Shown here: positions 34,626 to 46,499 of the stretch, in pieces
Position numbering within the stretch: position 1 is the first letter of the stretch
Layout: every line of letters begins with the position of its first letter
From: Congeria kusceri
Lineage: Eukaryota; Mollusca; Bivalvia; Myida; Dreissenidae
Length of the DNA: 64,000 bases
Reading direction: 5' to 3'
Assembly (NCBI GenBank): GCA_027627225.1
Contig: CM051025.1
Location: forward strand, 72,077,569 to 72,141,568
Notes under the pieces: generated by a model
What the model was told of the DNA's origin: nothing
The model's database searches: none
What the model saw: the letters and a program-made list of their open reading frames with translations, nothing else
Position numbers and translations under genes: made by a program

Positions 34626-35244
34626 ATTACTGCGCTTCGCTCGCTGAGCAGTGAGGATTCCTGATATCGATTTTTTCTTTCTATTCATGAATAGATGACA
34701 AGAAATGTATTCGGTTTAAACACTAATAAACAATAATAATAATCCAGTTAGTCCACATCTACAAGTAAATTCATGTTATATCTCTTTACAAAAGTATGAT
34801 AGCGTATCTGTTTGTGCTGTTTACTGGTTAACTGCATACGTGTATTAGATCAGATTGCGTAGGTTTATCAACAGTGTATTGACTCAGTACATAAAGCAAA
34901 ACAATCGTAACCACTCGATTAACGATTGCAATTGCTTTTAAGTATGCATTAGTTTTGTGAAAAAGCATTGTACTTCTAAAGAGAGTTTTGAATGTATTTT
35001 ACTAATTTAGTTGAATCGGTATTTACCGAGCATAGCGCGTGTGACATAAAGCACTGAAGATTGATTTAAACTTACGGTTCATCGACTATTTTTACCCGTT
35101 GTAGATTGACTTGTATGCATATAACTCTGTTTGCTTTTAAAATAGTTTAATAGTTTAGTTCAAAGGGGACATCTAGGCCACCTTAAAGACCACCTTGTAA
35201 GATCACATGACCACATGATTTTTTTCTCTGCAACTTGAATTTAA

Positions 35245-36448
35245 AGACGTTCGCAACAATTTCTTTATTTTTTTTTCCAACGACATATTTTCTTAAAACT
35301 TGGCAAAACATGCATCAATGTATCCTAAAACTAAAACAGTCTTTAAAAATAGGGGTCATCGGCCTTTTTCCGGAAATATTGGATTTTGAATACGGTACCT
35401 GCCCAAGCCTTTTTCAGTTTGTGTTACTTAAAATGTTGAACAATATAAAGCGTTTATATTCAAACAAAGATGGAGATTTTTCAATGCATTTTTTAAAAAG
35501 TTTCGTTTGGTAATATACCAATGCTGTTTAATAATAAAACGCTCACTACAGTTATTATTCAACAAATGACTTGTAATGGACACTTACGAGGTTAATTATG
35601 CATTAAATATGCCTGTGAAAACATCAATAAAAATTTATCAAATATACGAATATCATTTGTTCCAAACGACAGATTTTGTTAAAAGATCCCACATACATGC
35701 GTCATTGTATACTGAAACTAAAACAGTCTTAACAAATAGGGGTCACCGGCCTTGTTCCGGAAATATTGGGTTTTGAAAACGGTACCTGTCAAAGCCCCTT
35801 TTTCAGTTTGGATTTTTATCAATGTTTTAAGTATATAGGATAGTTTTTTTCAAACAATGTAATGGTTCTTTCAACTGATATGTTTGTACATGCTTTGTTT
35901 GGCAATATACATGTTTATGTTGATAATAAAAACGCGTTGCCTACATTTACTACTTAAATAATGAATTTGACTGGACATTTAAGTGTGTCAAATGGGAACT
36001 AATAATGCTTTCTGAAACTTCATTTTTATCAAATGCATATTTTGTTCCAAACGACAGATTTTCTTAAAATTTCGCACATACATGCATCAATGTGTACTTA
36101 CACCAAAACATTAATAAAAAGAATGGCTCACTTAACTTGTTTGGGAAATTTTGGATTTCATATAGAGTACCTGTGGAGCCTTTCTCCTGTTTCGTTTTAA
36201 CATACATAAACAACGTATCAATAGAATGGAGATATTTAATGGATCATTTCAGAAAATGTGTTTGGAAATACATTGCATACGTGTGTTTTTGATTATTATA
36301 TATGCTCTATGAACTTTTACTATCAAAAATATTTATTTTGAATGGACATTAGAGATGAAATTAGTATATTGTAACCTATATACAATAGAGCAAAAATGAA
36401 GCAAAAGGAGAAATTAACCAAATTATTTTCTTTTTGTTGCGAACGTCT
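35245..36448. mobile_element. TTAA-flanked TIR element with three ~385-bp tandem units
   Basis: 15-bp perfect TIRs (AGACGTTCGCAACAA) flanked by TTAA at 35241-35244 and 36449-36452. The interior holds three direct units (starts near 35275, 35657 and 36045) sharing CGACAGATTTTNTTAAAA, CATACATGCRTCA and CGGAAATATTGG. No transposase. The TTAA target suggests piggyBac or Kolobok enzymes. Confidence 0.85.
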
Positions 36449-36459
36449 TTAATGTGACG

Positions 36460-37300
36460 CTCGGGTAAAATTAGGCTGCTTCTAATTCGAAAGTACGATA
36501 CATTGCTTTGAAATTTTTTAGTATCGAACATGCAGGGTTTTGTGCAATCTGGTCAATGCATTATTATTATGTTGTAGGCTTTCAAAATTGCATACAATTA
36601 AATAATCTGTACAGGGCAAACTTGTAGCGTATCAGTTCCTAGTATCGATTTGTATCGCCTCAGAGTCAAAAGTATTTTTTTCGGCGTAGCTGTCTAAGAT
36701 CACTTTTGACCTAGATTTCTTGAGATAATCTTATGCAGCGGAAAAACTGAATGCCAATAGAATTTGGCAAATTTTCTAATTTTAGGGAATGCAAACTAAC
36801 AACAATGGTTTGATGTCTACCAATAACTGTTGCATATTTTGGGGGATTAAAATTTACATATTGGTTTGTATAAGCTATTAAAATAAAGTTATAAACATAT
36901 CTCCGAAATACACTCCAGAACTGAACATAATTTTGAATAATTTTACTCGTATGTTATAAACAGATTGTAATATTAATTGACCTAATGAAAAAATTATTTT
37001 GACTAGCCTACATCAGCGGCACGCTCCATAAATAGCAATTACAATGATCTCATTGGTTGACCGATATCTGAGAATTATTGTGCCCTGAAACGTTTCGGAG
37101 CCATATGATATTCGGCGAAGATCGGTATGAAAATGGTTTATTCTAGCGTATTCAACACACTCCTGATAAAGGGTGATTCCTTCTAAAATTAGCGCGCGGT
37201 ATATCTATGCTAATATACATTTATCAATTAGCGTGCGGAGAATCATAAATCTGAGAATTTCAATCAATGGGGAATTAATATTTACAAACTTACTGTGCAT
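36460..37300. other. No supported feature
   Basis: AT-rich sequence between two mobile elements, without long frames or repeats that I recognise. Confidence 0.4.
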
Positions 37301-37308
37301 GTTAATTA

Positions 37309-39478
37309 GCTCACCTGAGCACGAAGTGCTCGATGACCTATTGGTATAGGGGACCTCTCCGGCGTCGTCCGTCGTCCATTGTCCGTATGCCGTCAACAAT
37401 TGGGACCGTTATCGCGATAAAGACTTCATTTTTTATTCAATCTTGATCTAACTTGCACAGTTTGTGTATGACCATAAAATCTCGGATGGGATTGATAATG
37501 GACCAAATCGGACCAAGAACACCAAAGTTATTGCCCCTTTTTATGTGAAAAATGCTAAAACTGCTTTTTTTTCTAACATAGTTCATTTTTCTTGACCACA
37601 CCTACACAGTTTGTGTATAACTATAAAGTCTTGGCCACAGTCTAATATGGGCCAGATTGGACCAGAAGTACCAGAGTTATTGTTTGTGTTAAAAAATCAA
37701 CATGGACCTTGTGCGGAAAGAAACTTTATTTTTTTTTATCCAGTATTAACCAAACTTGCACAGTTTATGGAGGACCATAAGATCTCAGACATAGTCAAAT
37801 GTGGGTCAGTTCAGACTAGAATCACCAGAATTATTGCCCCTTTCTTATTAAAACAGAGCAAAATAGGACTGTGTTGGTATGAAGTGTCTATTTTGCATGC
37901 AGTCTATACAAAACTTGTATGCAATGTTCATTGAAATTATATCTCAGACAAGTTTAATAATAACCAGATTAGAACACACATACTGGAGCTATTGCCCTAG
38001 TTTGATTATAATACTCAAATGTGTTTGCGTTTTATTTTTCCAACCTTTCCCAAGCAAGTATATATTCCTGAATTAATCTATGTGGTCTACGGGAGATAAA
38101 TGAATTGGTGTAGTCTCCCTGTAAAATCTATATACACCATCATAAGCACTCCACAGAGCAGTACATTAATAGCCACAACTAGAAACTTGATAGTAGGCAG
38201 TGTAAGCACATGGCCTGTGGTTAGTGAATACACACCCAGATCAGCGGGGCTGTTTACAGCATACTGGATTTAATTTTCCACTTCTGTGTATTATTCTAAT
38301 GCACAGTTTGTTAACTCTCTTATTTATTTGAATGTTTAAACACTTCTGGATTTTGAATTATTGCTAAGTAGAACAGGAAACTGCTGCAGTTAGGTTTATT
38401 ATATAGAAAGAGAGAAACTAAGGACTGTAAGTAGCATTCACATAAAATTAAGTTGTAAATACAGACAATTTCCATGCTATTCAGTCTGATTATCATAAAT
38501 AATAAAACAAATGATCAGCTTTTGATTGTCGAAACCAACATAATGCCAGCTACCGAGATTTCAAATTTGGACGAAATTTATCACTGAAACATGGGAAACC
38601 TCCATTGTCTGGCTAGTTGCAAAATTTTGAGGTAACTAGAATTAGGGATTGCTATTGCATGTGGCCTTTTCGGATCATGTTCTACTGGTTGGATCATACA
38701 CACTTCGTATTAACAGCATTTTCGAGTGTAACATTTTTTTTCATAACTGACGAATCTAGTTAACAATATATTGGGTTATGAGATATTAGCCAGTTTCTCA
38801 CATTTAGACAGTCATGTCTGCAAACACACAACTTTTACACACGATAACTAAATTTGTCTTGACTGACAAACTAATTTACACATGGCAAAATTTGTCAAAG
38901 ACTCTCTGAGTTATTGGTAAAACATCTTTTCATTTTTTATTATTAAATGACCGACTGATAAACAGAAAAAAAGATACCATAATTTTTTAGTGGCCCTGCC
39001 TGTTATCTCACCCGAGCAGTAGACATCAAAATCTACGGTTACTCTATTTGCCATAACTGTCATTGACTTACCGCGGTAATAAAAAAAAAATCAAAACCAG
39101 ACTGTTAAGAAACATGATTTGAGAACCATTAGCAAAAAGAAAGTAGCAGCACCACCCAGACAGGATATCATATCACTCTGCATGACACAAGAAATCAAGG
39201 AGACTTATCAAACCCATTTATGCATTCTTTAGATTTCTTCATGAAAGTACAGTCCTTACTTGTTTATGTCCATGTGTTTTATTGTACGTTTTTGATATAC
39301 AAGGCATAGCTGGTGAGTTAAATAAATATGACAGTTAATAAGCTAGTTGAATGTTTTTATGACCATAATGGCACACATGCTTTAAAAAAAAAAAAATTCA
39401 AACCAGTCACAACAGTAAGGTCTTCGTCATTGCCAGTACTCAGGTGAGCCCTTTGGGCCATCATAGCCCTCTTGTTTA
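37309..39478 (-). mobile_element. Helitron-like non-autonomous element
   Basis: On the minus strand it starts CAAGAGGGCTATGATGGCCC then CTCACCTGAG (39432-39475), matching the start of the 10.0-kb element. It ends with a perfect GAGCAC-TTC-GTGCTC stem, seven bases, and GAGCTAA (near 37309). Inside, at 37440-37920, are three to four ~155-bp units (GCACAGTTTGTGTATGACC). A stem just before CTAA is typical of Helitron 3' ends. No Rep/helicase. Confidence 0.6.
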
Positions 39479-39479
39479 T

Positions 39480-40320
39480 ATTTGAATTGCGGTTGCGTTT
39501 TATTAAGAATTATTTATAATTGACCTTTCAATCAAATTCTGCAGTAGATGTTATTCAATCTCTACAAATATTTAACATCCCGCTATAAATAAAATGTGTT
39601 GAAAGAAGTCCCGCAAAAATACGTCAAAATGTTGTACAAGTTACTTTTACTTCATTTGCTTAGCATTAATACACTATTTGCAAAATTAATGATACGTATA
39701 CGATATTATTTAACATGACTTTTTTCTGATATATAATAATTTTTATTCATTCCAGCAATTATTTTCTGACAATGCTAATTTGTTAAATTTGCCCGACAAA
39801 TTCATGTAACAATTATAGTAACGTAAATTACTAGCATTTAGATTATTGAGTTATCACCAGTGAAAACATTTTAAGGTATTATTGGTTTATTCACGGTACA
39901 CATATTAATAATGTTTGAGTTTAGCTCAGATTTATTTTGGGTCCGATGAGTTTTCTTATGGTGTCAGAAAAATCTACAGTCCGAGAAGTCTCCTTAGTGG
40001 GGACCAAAAAAAGCTGGGGTCCGAGAAGTCATGTAACCGATCATCTTGTCCCTCTTGTATTATGTTTCGGGTTAAAATGACATCTCAATATTAATTTCAA
40101 CGCCGACGTCTTTTGTAGACATTTCTTGTTCTTACTACATATTAAACATAAACACTAACTACGGTTATGTATAAATAAATAGCTGAAGAAGTAGGGTGTG
40201 ATCAACGTTTTAAGTAACAATTTTAATGAATGGACTTTTCATTAACTGTTATTGATATAATAGCTTTATTGAATACACATAATAGACAACATCTTAAATA
40301 CTTAAAACATGAATGAGCTT
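39480..40320. other. No supported gene
   Basis: AT-rich. 39950-40040 has an internal repeat of GTCCGAGAAGTC (two copies), otherwise nothing recognised. Confidence 0.4.
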
Positions 40321-40324
40321 TTGC

Positions 40325-40465
40325 TGTTTAGAAGACGGACCTTTCGTTTTTCAATTTACTGACTATTTGCCTGCATAGACAAGAAGTAGTTCCTTGAAGA
40401 CAGATTTGCAAAAAACCCTTCTAAATCCTGTTGGCTTACAATAACAGTCTAAAATTAAAGTGTCT
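40325..40465 (-). mobile_element. End fragment of the AGACTGTTGGC element family
   Basis: Inverted match to the first ~135 bp of 2874-3655, including CTGACTATTTGCCTGCATAG and a decayed TGTTGGCTTACAATAACAGTCTA hairpin. The rest of the element is absent. Confidence 0.6.
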
Positions 40466-40729
40466 GTAAACCTTGGACTCAACACTTTTCTGTTTCATCT
40501 GTTTTCTTTCTTTGCCAAATTAAAGACATTTGATACTCGATATTAGATATACAACTTACAATCCGAAATAAAAATATTGTAAGCCTAGTCTAGTTATTAT
40601 TATATAATATATTGTTATTAATACCTGCGACATACTATAATGATTATTATAAAGCCATTTTACTCGGACATGTTATTAATAATGTCAAAAATGAACGATA
40701 TTATCTAGTAAATACAATAATATTTGGAA

Positions 40730-42070
40730 TTCATTTCCAAACACATGATAGTAAATGATTGTTAACCGGAAGATGCATATTTATATTGAAATAAAACAAA
40801 GGTACACAATCTACAAACACGTAAATTCTACCTTGCACAAGGGAAATGCGCGTTACCTCATTTAAGAACTATTTCAAACAACATGTTGGTCACGTAAACA
40901 AAATATAGTTCATAAGATGTCCAACACACATCACAGTTTTACACTAGTATTTTCCATTATCAGTTTGTAAATACGCATTTCAGTTTAGCATTGTACATGA
41001 TTTTTTCCGATTTCACCGAGCATCAGTGCAAACCACGTCATTTCGTTAACAAAGCATTTCTGTTTAAAGAAGTCTCACACATTTACTCTTTTTTTTCAGC
41101 AAGATAAAGAAAATAAAGTGAGCTTTATTGTAGATATATTGTTAACGAACATCCAAACAAACACTACAAAAATAGTCCACATGGAGATTTCATGTACTTA
41201 ACAAGCATCAACACATATTATTGTTTGTACAAGCTATAAATCATGCTATGCGTCAAATGTCCTCTCGATTTCCTCTCAGGAACAATAGAATAAATATGTC
41301 GCGATTAATCCACATAGTAAACAAATACCTCTAATGTGCCCAACAATCTCAAAATAATACACTAGACACTACTTTGTTTTTACATGTGAATTGTCATTTG
41401 CAAATTCAAAAGTACGGTCATGGCTAATGTAAAAGATCGTTAGACAGTGCGTCCGACATTATCCAGTGCAAAACCTTCACACGTATATATACATGTATTT
41501 CAATCCGAAAATTGTTGATGGTCCAATAAAAATGCATTGGTTTAAGTCATTGCTTTCTGCTTGTTCATGGTAATTGCATTTCTGCGTCAATTTCCCTGCT
41601 TCAGAGTTACTTAATATTTCATTGAAAAGGTACCTACTTCCAATCATCTTTAGGACAGTTTGGAGAGTAGAGCACCCTCCATTGACAATAGGCAAATTGA
41701 AATCTGTTCATCTTAGAAACGACACATGTAGTATTCGGACACGTTCCAGTGTCAGAAACTGTCCATTAGGGGGAGATGCATCATAGTTTTCATAGAAAAC
41801 AGATTATCCAAGGATGCATAAATGTCAAGCATTTGGTATTGAATTAGCAGTAATGCCAATTCCATTTTCCATCTGATACATTGCATGTTGTATTTTCTTT
41901 AAATTGATTCTTATTTATAGTCAATAACATGTATGAGATGTTAAGTGTTAATATCTTTCTATCGGTAAATTTAGCAAAAGATTTTCGGTAGCACTGCTAA
42001 AATAATTTTTTACAGAAAGATCGATGCAATGCAAAACTGCTACGCTTTATATACATTTAGTATGAAAAGT
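40730..42070. repeat. Duplicated block, copy A
   Basis: Shares ordered segments with 52150-54000 and 56640-57960: AACATGTTGGTCACGTAAA, GGACAGTTTGGAGAGTAGAG, CATTGACAATAGGCAAATTGA and TGTCAAGCATTTGG. A minus-strand frame at 41477-41695 (NLPIVNGGCSTLQTVLKMIG...) is open here but broken in the other copies. Out-of-frame indels between copies argue against coding. Confidence 0.65.
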
Positions 42071-42129
42071 CAGTATTAGTGTTTATTAATCAAATTTTTC
42101 GATTTTTTTTTCGGTTATTAGATTGGCGT

Positions 42130-42410
42130 GTCGTTGGGCGCAGCACTTTGCGTTTCCGCTCTCTAACTCGAGAATGCATTGAGATATTTTAATGAAACTT
42201 CATACATAGATACCATATATCGAGACCTCGCTTGGAATTGCATATGGGGTGGGTGCAGTCAAGGTCAAGGTCACTGTTACTAAAAATAGAAAAACGGAAA
42301 AACTTGAGAACGCATGGAGATATTTAATGAAACCACCTTATATCTAGACCTCGCTTGAGATTGTGTATGGGTTTGTGGGGTCAAGGTCACCATTACTACA
42401 ATTTGTTTTT
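42130..42410. repeat. Two-unit repeat with AAGGTCAAGGTCA motifs
   Basis: Inverted relative to 5300-5740. Units share GAGATATTTTAATGAAAC, GACCTCGCTTG and GGTCAAGGTCACTGTTACTA. Confidence 0.6.
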
Positions 42411-42646
42411 GCTGGCTTTAATGCATTTCATTCGAAACAATTTGGTTTTCGTGGAATTTCCACGTTTCTTGTTATAATAATTTTAAAGCAGATCAAATAA
42501 AACAATATGTCAGGGTAATTCATACTACCGTTCATTGCATTCAAAATATTATTCTTTCATGGATAACGCAAGAGTAATGTAGCTCTGTTTTAATTTCTGA
42601 ACGTTTATTTTAAAATATTTTTTATTTTTATGCTAAAAAAATCCAA

Positions 42647-43650
42647 CGTTATTATACCCCCACAAACGAAGTTTAGGGTGGGGGGGGGGGGTATATAGGG
42701 GTGAGCTTGTCGGTCTGTCGGTCTGTCGGTCTGTTGGTTTTTGGTTTCCAGATGATAACTCAAGAAAGGCATGACATATTCAAATAATTTTGGTACACAT
42801 GTGTAACATCTTATAATACAGGTCAAGTTCGAAGTTGGCTACAAACCACTAAATTTTGACAGCGTTATGGCCCCTTTTCGACTGAAAATTCCCTAAAAAC
42901 ATGGTTTCCGGATGATAACTCAAGAAAGGCTTGACGTATTCAAATAGTTTTTGGTACACATGTGTAACATCATAGAATACATGTCAAGTTCGATGTTGGT
43001 TACAAACCACTACATTTTGAAAGAGTTATGGCCCTTTTGCGACTTAAAATTCCCTAAAAACATGATTTCCCGACAATAACTCAAGAACGGCTTGACATAT
43101 TCAAATAATTCTTGATATACATGTGTAACTTTATAAAATACGGGTAAAATTTTACTTTGGTTACAAACCTCTAAACTTTGACAGAGTTATTGCCCTTTAT
43201 TTGACTTAAATTCCCTAAATACATGGTTTCCTGACGATAACTACATATTTAAATAATTATTGGTACACATGTGTAGCATCATAAAATAAGTTCAACTTTG
43301 GTTACAAAGCACTAAATTTTAACACAGTTATGGTCCCTTTTTGACTTAAATTCCCGAAAAACATGGACAATAACTCATGAAAGGCTTCACATATTTGAAT
43401 AATGTTTGGTACATAGGTGTAACATCATCAAATACAGATCAAGTTCAACTTTGGTTACAAACCACTAAATGGTTACATAGTTATGGCTCCTATTGAAATT
43501 ATTTTTTCCAAATACACCGTTGACCATTCACAAATTAAAGCATTCTCTCTCTGTCCATTTCTTTCGAATGGATGCCATAGTTTTGTGACAAGGCCATATT
43601 ATGGGGGTAAATCCGTCACTAATGTGACAATTCTAGTTTGGATTAAAGTA
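42647..43650. mobile_element. Element with five ~160-bp tandem units and G-rich end
   Basis: Starts TTATACCCCCAC, with a 13-G run and GTCGGTCT triplication (42677-42735). Units start near 42738, 42903, 43063, 43224 and 43365 (GGTTTCCGGATGATAACTCA, GTACACATGTGTAACATC). It ends around ATGGGGGTAAATCCGTCACT. No coding frame. Confidence 0.6.
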
Positions 43651-45440
43651 AAAATATTCCAATTATATGTAAGCAACACTATGAGATATTAATGGAAACA
43701 TAACTATTTGGTTCATGTTTACGTAAATTTTTTTTATTGGTATACTGACATCAGTTTGAATTTTCAAATAAAACTTTTAAATGTGCAGCAGCTACATCGA
43801 ACAGATTTCATGTTATTCCATTTTTATTCCCTTATTCCAACGGATATAACGCATCACATTTTTTGCCAATAAACAAAGAGTCAAGACACTGACCCACACT
43901 TGTTGGCTGCATATCTGACGACATGTCAGAAATTAATATACTGTAATATAAATTTGACAATTCATTATCATTAATAGTTTGTTTCATACAAATATTAATC
44001 GGTATAATATTTAACGAATTACACGTGACAGATACATTATAGTTGTAACGCAGATGGCGGTTTTAATAACCCCTTCGACATCACGTCAGCGTGGATTAGT
44101 GCTACTGTGATGCATTAATGATGGTTGTGTTATACATTTAGTATTTCTATAGTCCATATACAATATAGTAAACCATGGGTATAACTACAAATAATCATGA
44201 TTTTAAATAAAATTTATATATCGTTTCCATTGTCATACTTGTATTACTAGTATATCATACAAATACTATTTCACATGGCCTGGTCACGCTTGAAGACAAT
44301 GAACAGATAATAATGCAAACTACTTGAATAAGCCGAAGGCAAATGCAAATTCATCATCTTTTAGCTCTTCATATAGCAACATGTATGATTCAAATCGCGA
44401 GAACTTGAGTATTGATCTAAGAACTGTATCGACTGTGCATAGTATATAACTGCATTTCAGCAATTGACATCTTGTGGGAAAAAAAGACCATAGCAATTTT
44501 CTTTATCCCCCAAAGGACAATATTGGCCACGCTAAAAGAGCCTAAACCTTCTGAATGATATATAGAGTTTCCTGATAAGATGTCATATCAGAACTAGGAT
44601 TAAGGTTCTTGTTACAGTATATTCATGTGATAACTGAAGAAGAGTACTACATGACTAGCAAGTGAAGGAAAGGAATTGAACAAATACAATTCTGGTTTGA
44701 CAGACACTTCAAGTATGTCAATACCGTTTCTATTTGATAAATATACCGTTAGCAGTTACGTGAATTTTCTTGTAGTTGTGTATTTCTACGATAGATTATC
44801 CCAAGATAAGTAATATTATATAGGTACAGCTTTGTGGGGTTCTTTGACACAAAAAAAGCAACAAGAAAACGTTGACTTCAAAACAAAGTAAGTGATTAAA
44901 ATGTGAACAATGCGACAGATTTGATCGAAGCATACATATTATTTTTTAAACTATATTTGTTTATAAATCAAAGTTTTACTACACATGGCAAGTAGTGTCC
45001 GTATGTAAACCCAATAAAACGATCTCGTCATTGCAACAAAGTGTGTTGTTGTTCATAGTTTTATAGCAATATAAGTAAGTAACAATATTTATCGAAAAAA
45101 ATCTGGGTATCGTACGCAGTAATATAAAAGTCTTAATATTTGAATTTTATTCTTATAACCAGATGAGATTTATCGAAAACGTCCGAAATGTTTCGTAAAA
45201 GGTTTTCAAGTTTTCGTGGAAAAATTTGTTTAAGAATTCAGGAAAATTATCTGGTTATTTGATGCACAAGTATGCCACTATAAAATTTTATGTTCTTTTG
45301 TTATACTTTGTTTTGCACTTCAAAAAGAACACTAATATGCGGCTTATAACACACTGCCGATGTTACTGACTTTGCCTGATATATTAATAATATGCATAAT
45401 TAAACTGATCATAATCTAACATGTTAATAACTCATACTAT
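43650..45440. other. No supported feature
   Basis: AT-rich unique-looking sequence with no long frames. Confidence 0.4.
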
Positions 45441-45443
45441 TAA

Positions 45444-45611
45444 TATGGTATTTCATTTAATTTCAAAATAAACTGCTACAAAACTGCAGAAACATGTCTT
45501 TGCCACTCTTTTAAATACAATCTTTGCCAGCAACTCAGCAGTTTGGTACCCCGATGTCCAGGCTACAATGCAAAATGTCCATTATTAAATAACTGCAAAT
45601 GTCTCATTTGA
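45444..45611 (+). CDS. Putative cysteine-rich exon or small peptide (8 Cys)
   Basis: Open plus-strand stretch of 55 codons without ATG, ending TGA. It contains eight cysteines within 47 residues, spaced C-x6-C-x-C-x7-C-x10-C-x6-C-x6-C-x-C, with segments CYKTAETCLCHSFKYNLC and RCPGYNAKCPLLNNCKCLI. This density is typical of secreted disulfide-rich peptides or EB/antistasin-like modules, but no family was matched. A possible acceptor, AAACTGCAG, lies at 45482-45490, which would keep six cysteines after the join and the two at 45495-45503 in frame. No signal-peptide exon was identified, so it may be the last exon of an unseen gene or a chance frame. Confidence 0.35.
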   Translation, partial: YGISFNFKINCYKTAETCLCHSFKYNLCQQLSSLVPRCPGYNAKCPLLNNCKCLI

Positions 45612-45723
45612 ACAGCATGTGACAAAAGAGCATTTTCACTTTTTGTTAGCTTAATTGTTCTAAATTGTGCGCCTCTTTCCTGAATTCGCAGTGGATTGCT
45701 CTGTAATCTATTGGCTGCCAGAA

Positions 45724-45820
45724 AACCCTATTAGTTCCATAAACATTGTTGTAGGCTGTTTGGATAACCCTGTGCAACCCTATTAGTTCCATAAACATAG
45801 TTGTAGACTGTTCGGATAAC
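45724..45820. repeat. 52-bp tandem duplication
   Basis: AACCCTATTAGTTCCATAAA occurs at 45724 and 45776, each followed by CATNGTTGTAGNCTGTT and GGATAAC. Confidence 0.9.
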
Positions 45821-46499
45821 TACTCCTCCTCTGTGCCCATGTTAGAATAGTTTTTAAAAATTAGTATTCCTGATAAGTACATACGTTGCTCTCATAGTTT
45901 TCATTACTTGATACAATTATAATACCATAACCATAGGACATGATTAGTATCTGACCATTGTTTACCACAAACTTCTCGTTATAAAAATATTCCTTTTCAG
46001 CGCATTTAAATGAATCGACAAAAATCTGGTTGTATTAGTTTAAACTACTTCGGCTTCCGTAAGCAACGGTTCCTTGTTGATGGGGGAAAAAAATAACCGT
46101 TATTTTCCTAATATACTGGATACTTGTATTTGTAAAGAATGTACTGGGTATAGTAGTCCATTGCAACGCGGTTATCATTTAGTGCGTACTTGATTAATCT
46201 TAGTTACTGGTACAGTTACCAGATTTGGATGCAGCCATATAGATCATTGAATTCTAAACGATTTGCCCAATAGTCGTATATTTAATAATATTACCATTAT
46301 ATAAGTTGTTTATACTAAGAACGATAACTGGATGCTTAAATATGTTTGCACCAGCACTTTCAAAATTAGATATTACGCTGTTAATACATGTACTTAACTA
46401 AATTTATGACAAGAAAATAGTCTTCCTTCAAATGCAGCTGGAGTCCATTATAGTTTATATTGAGAATACATGAACGAACCCATGTCTTCTTTGATCTGT

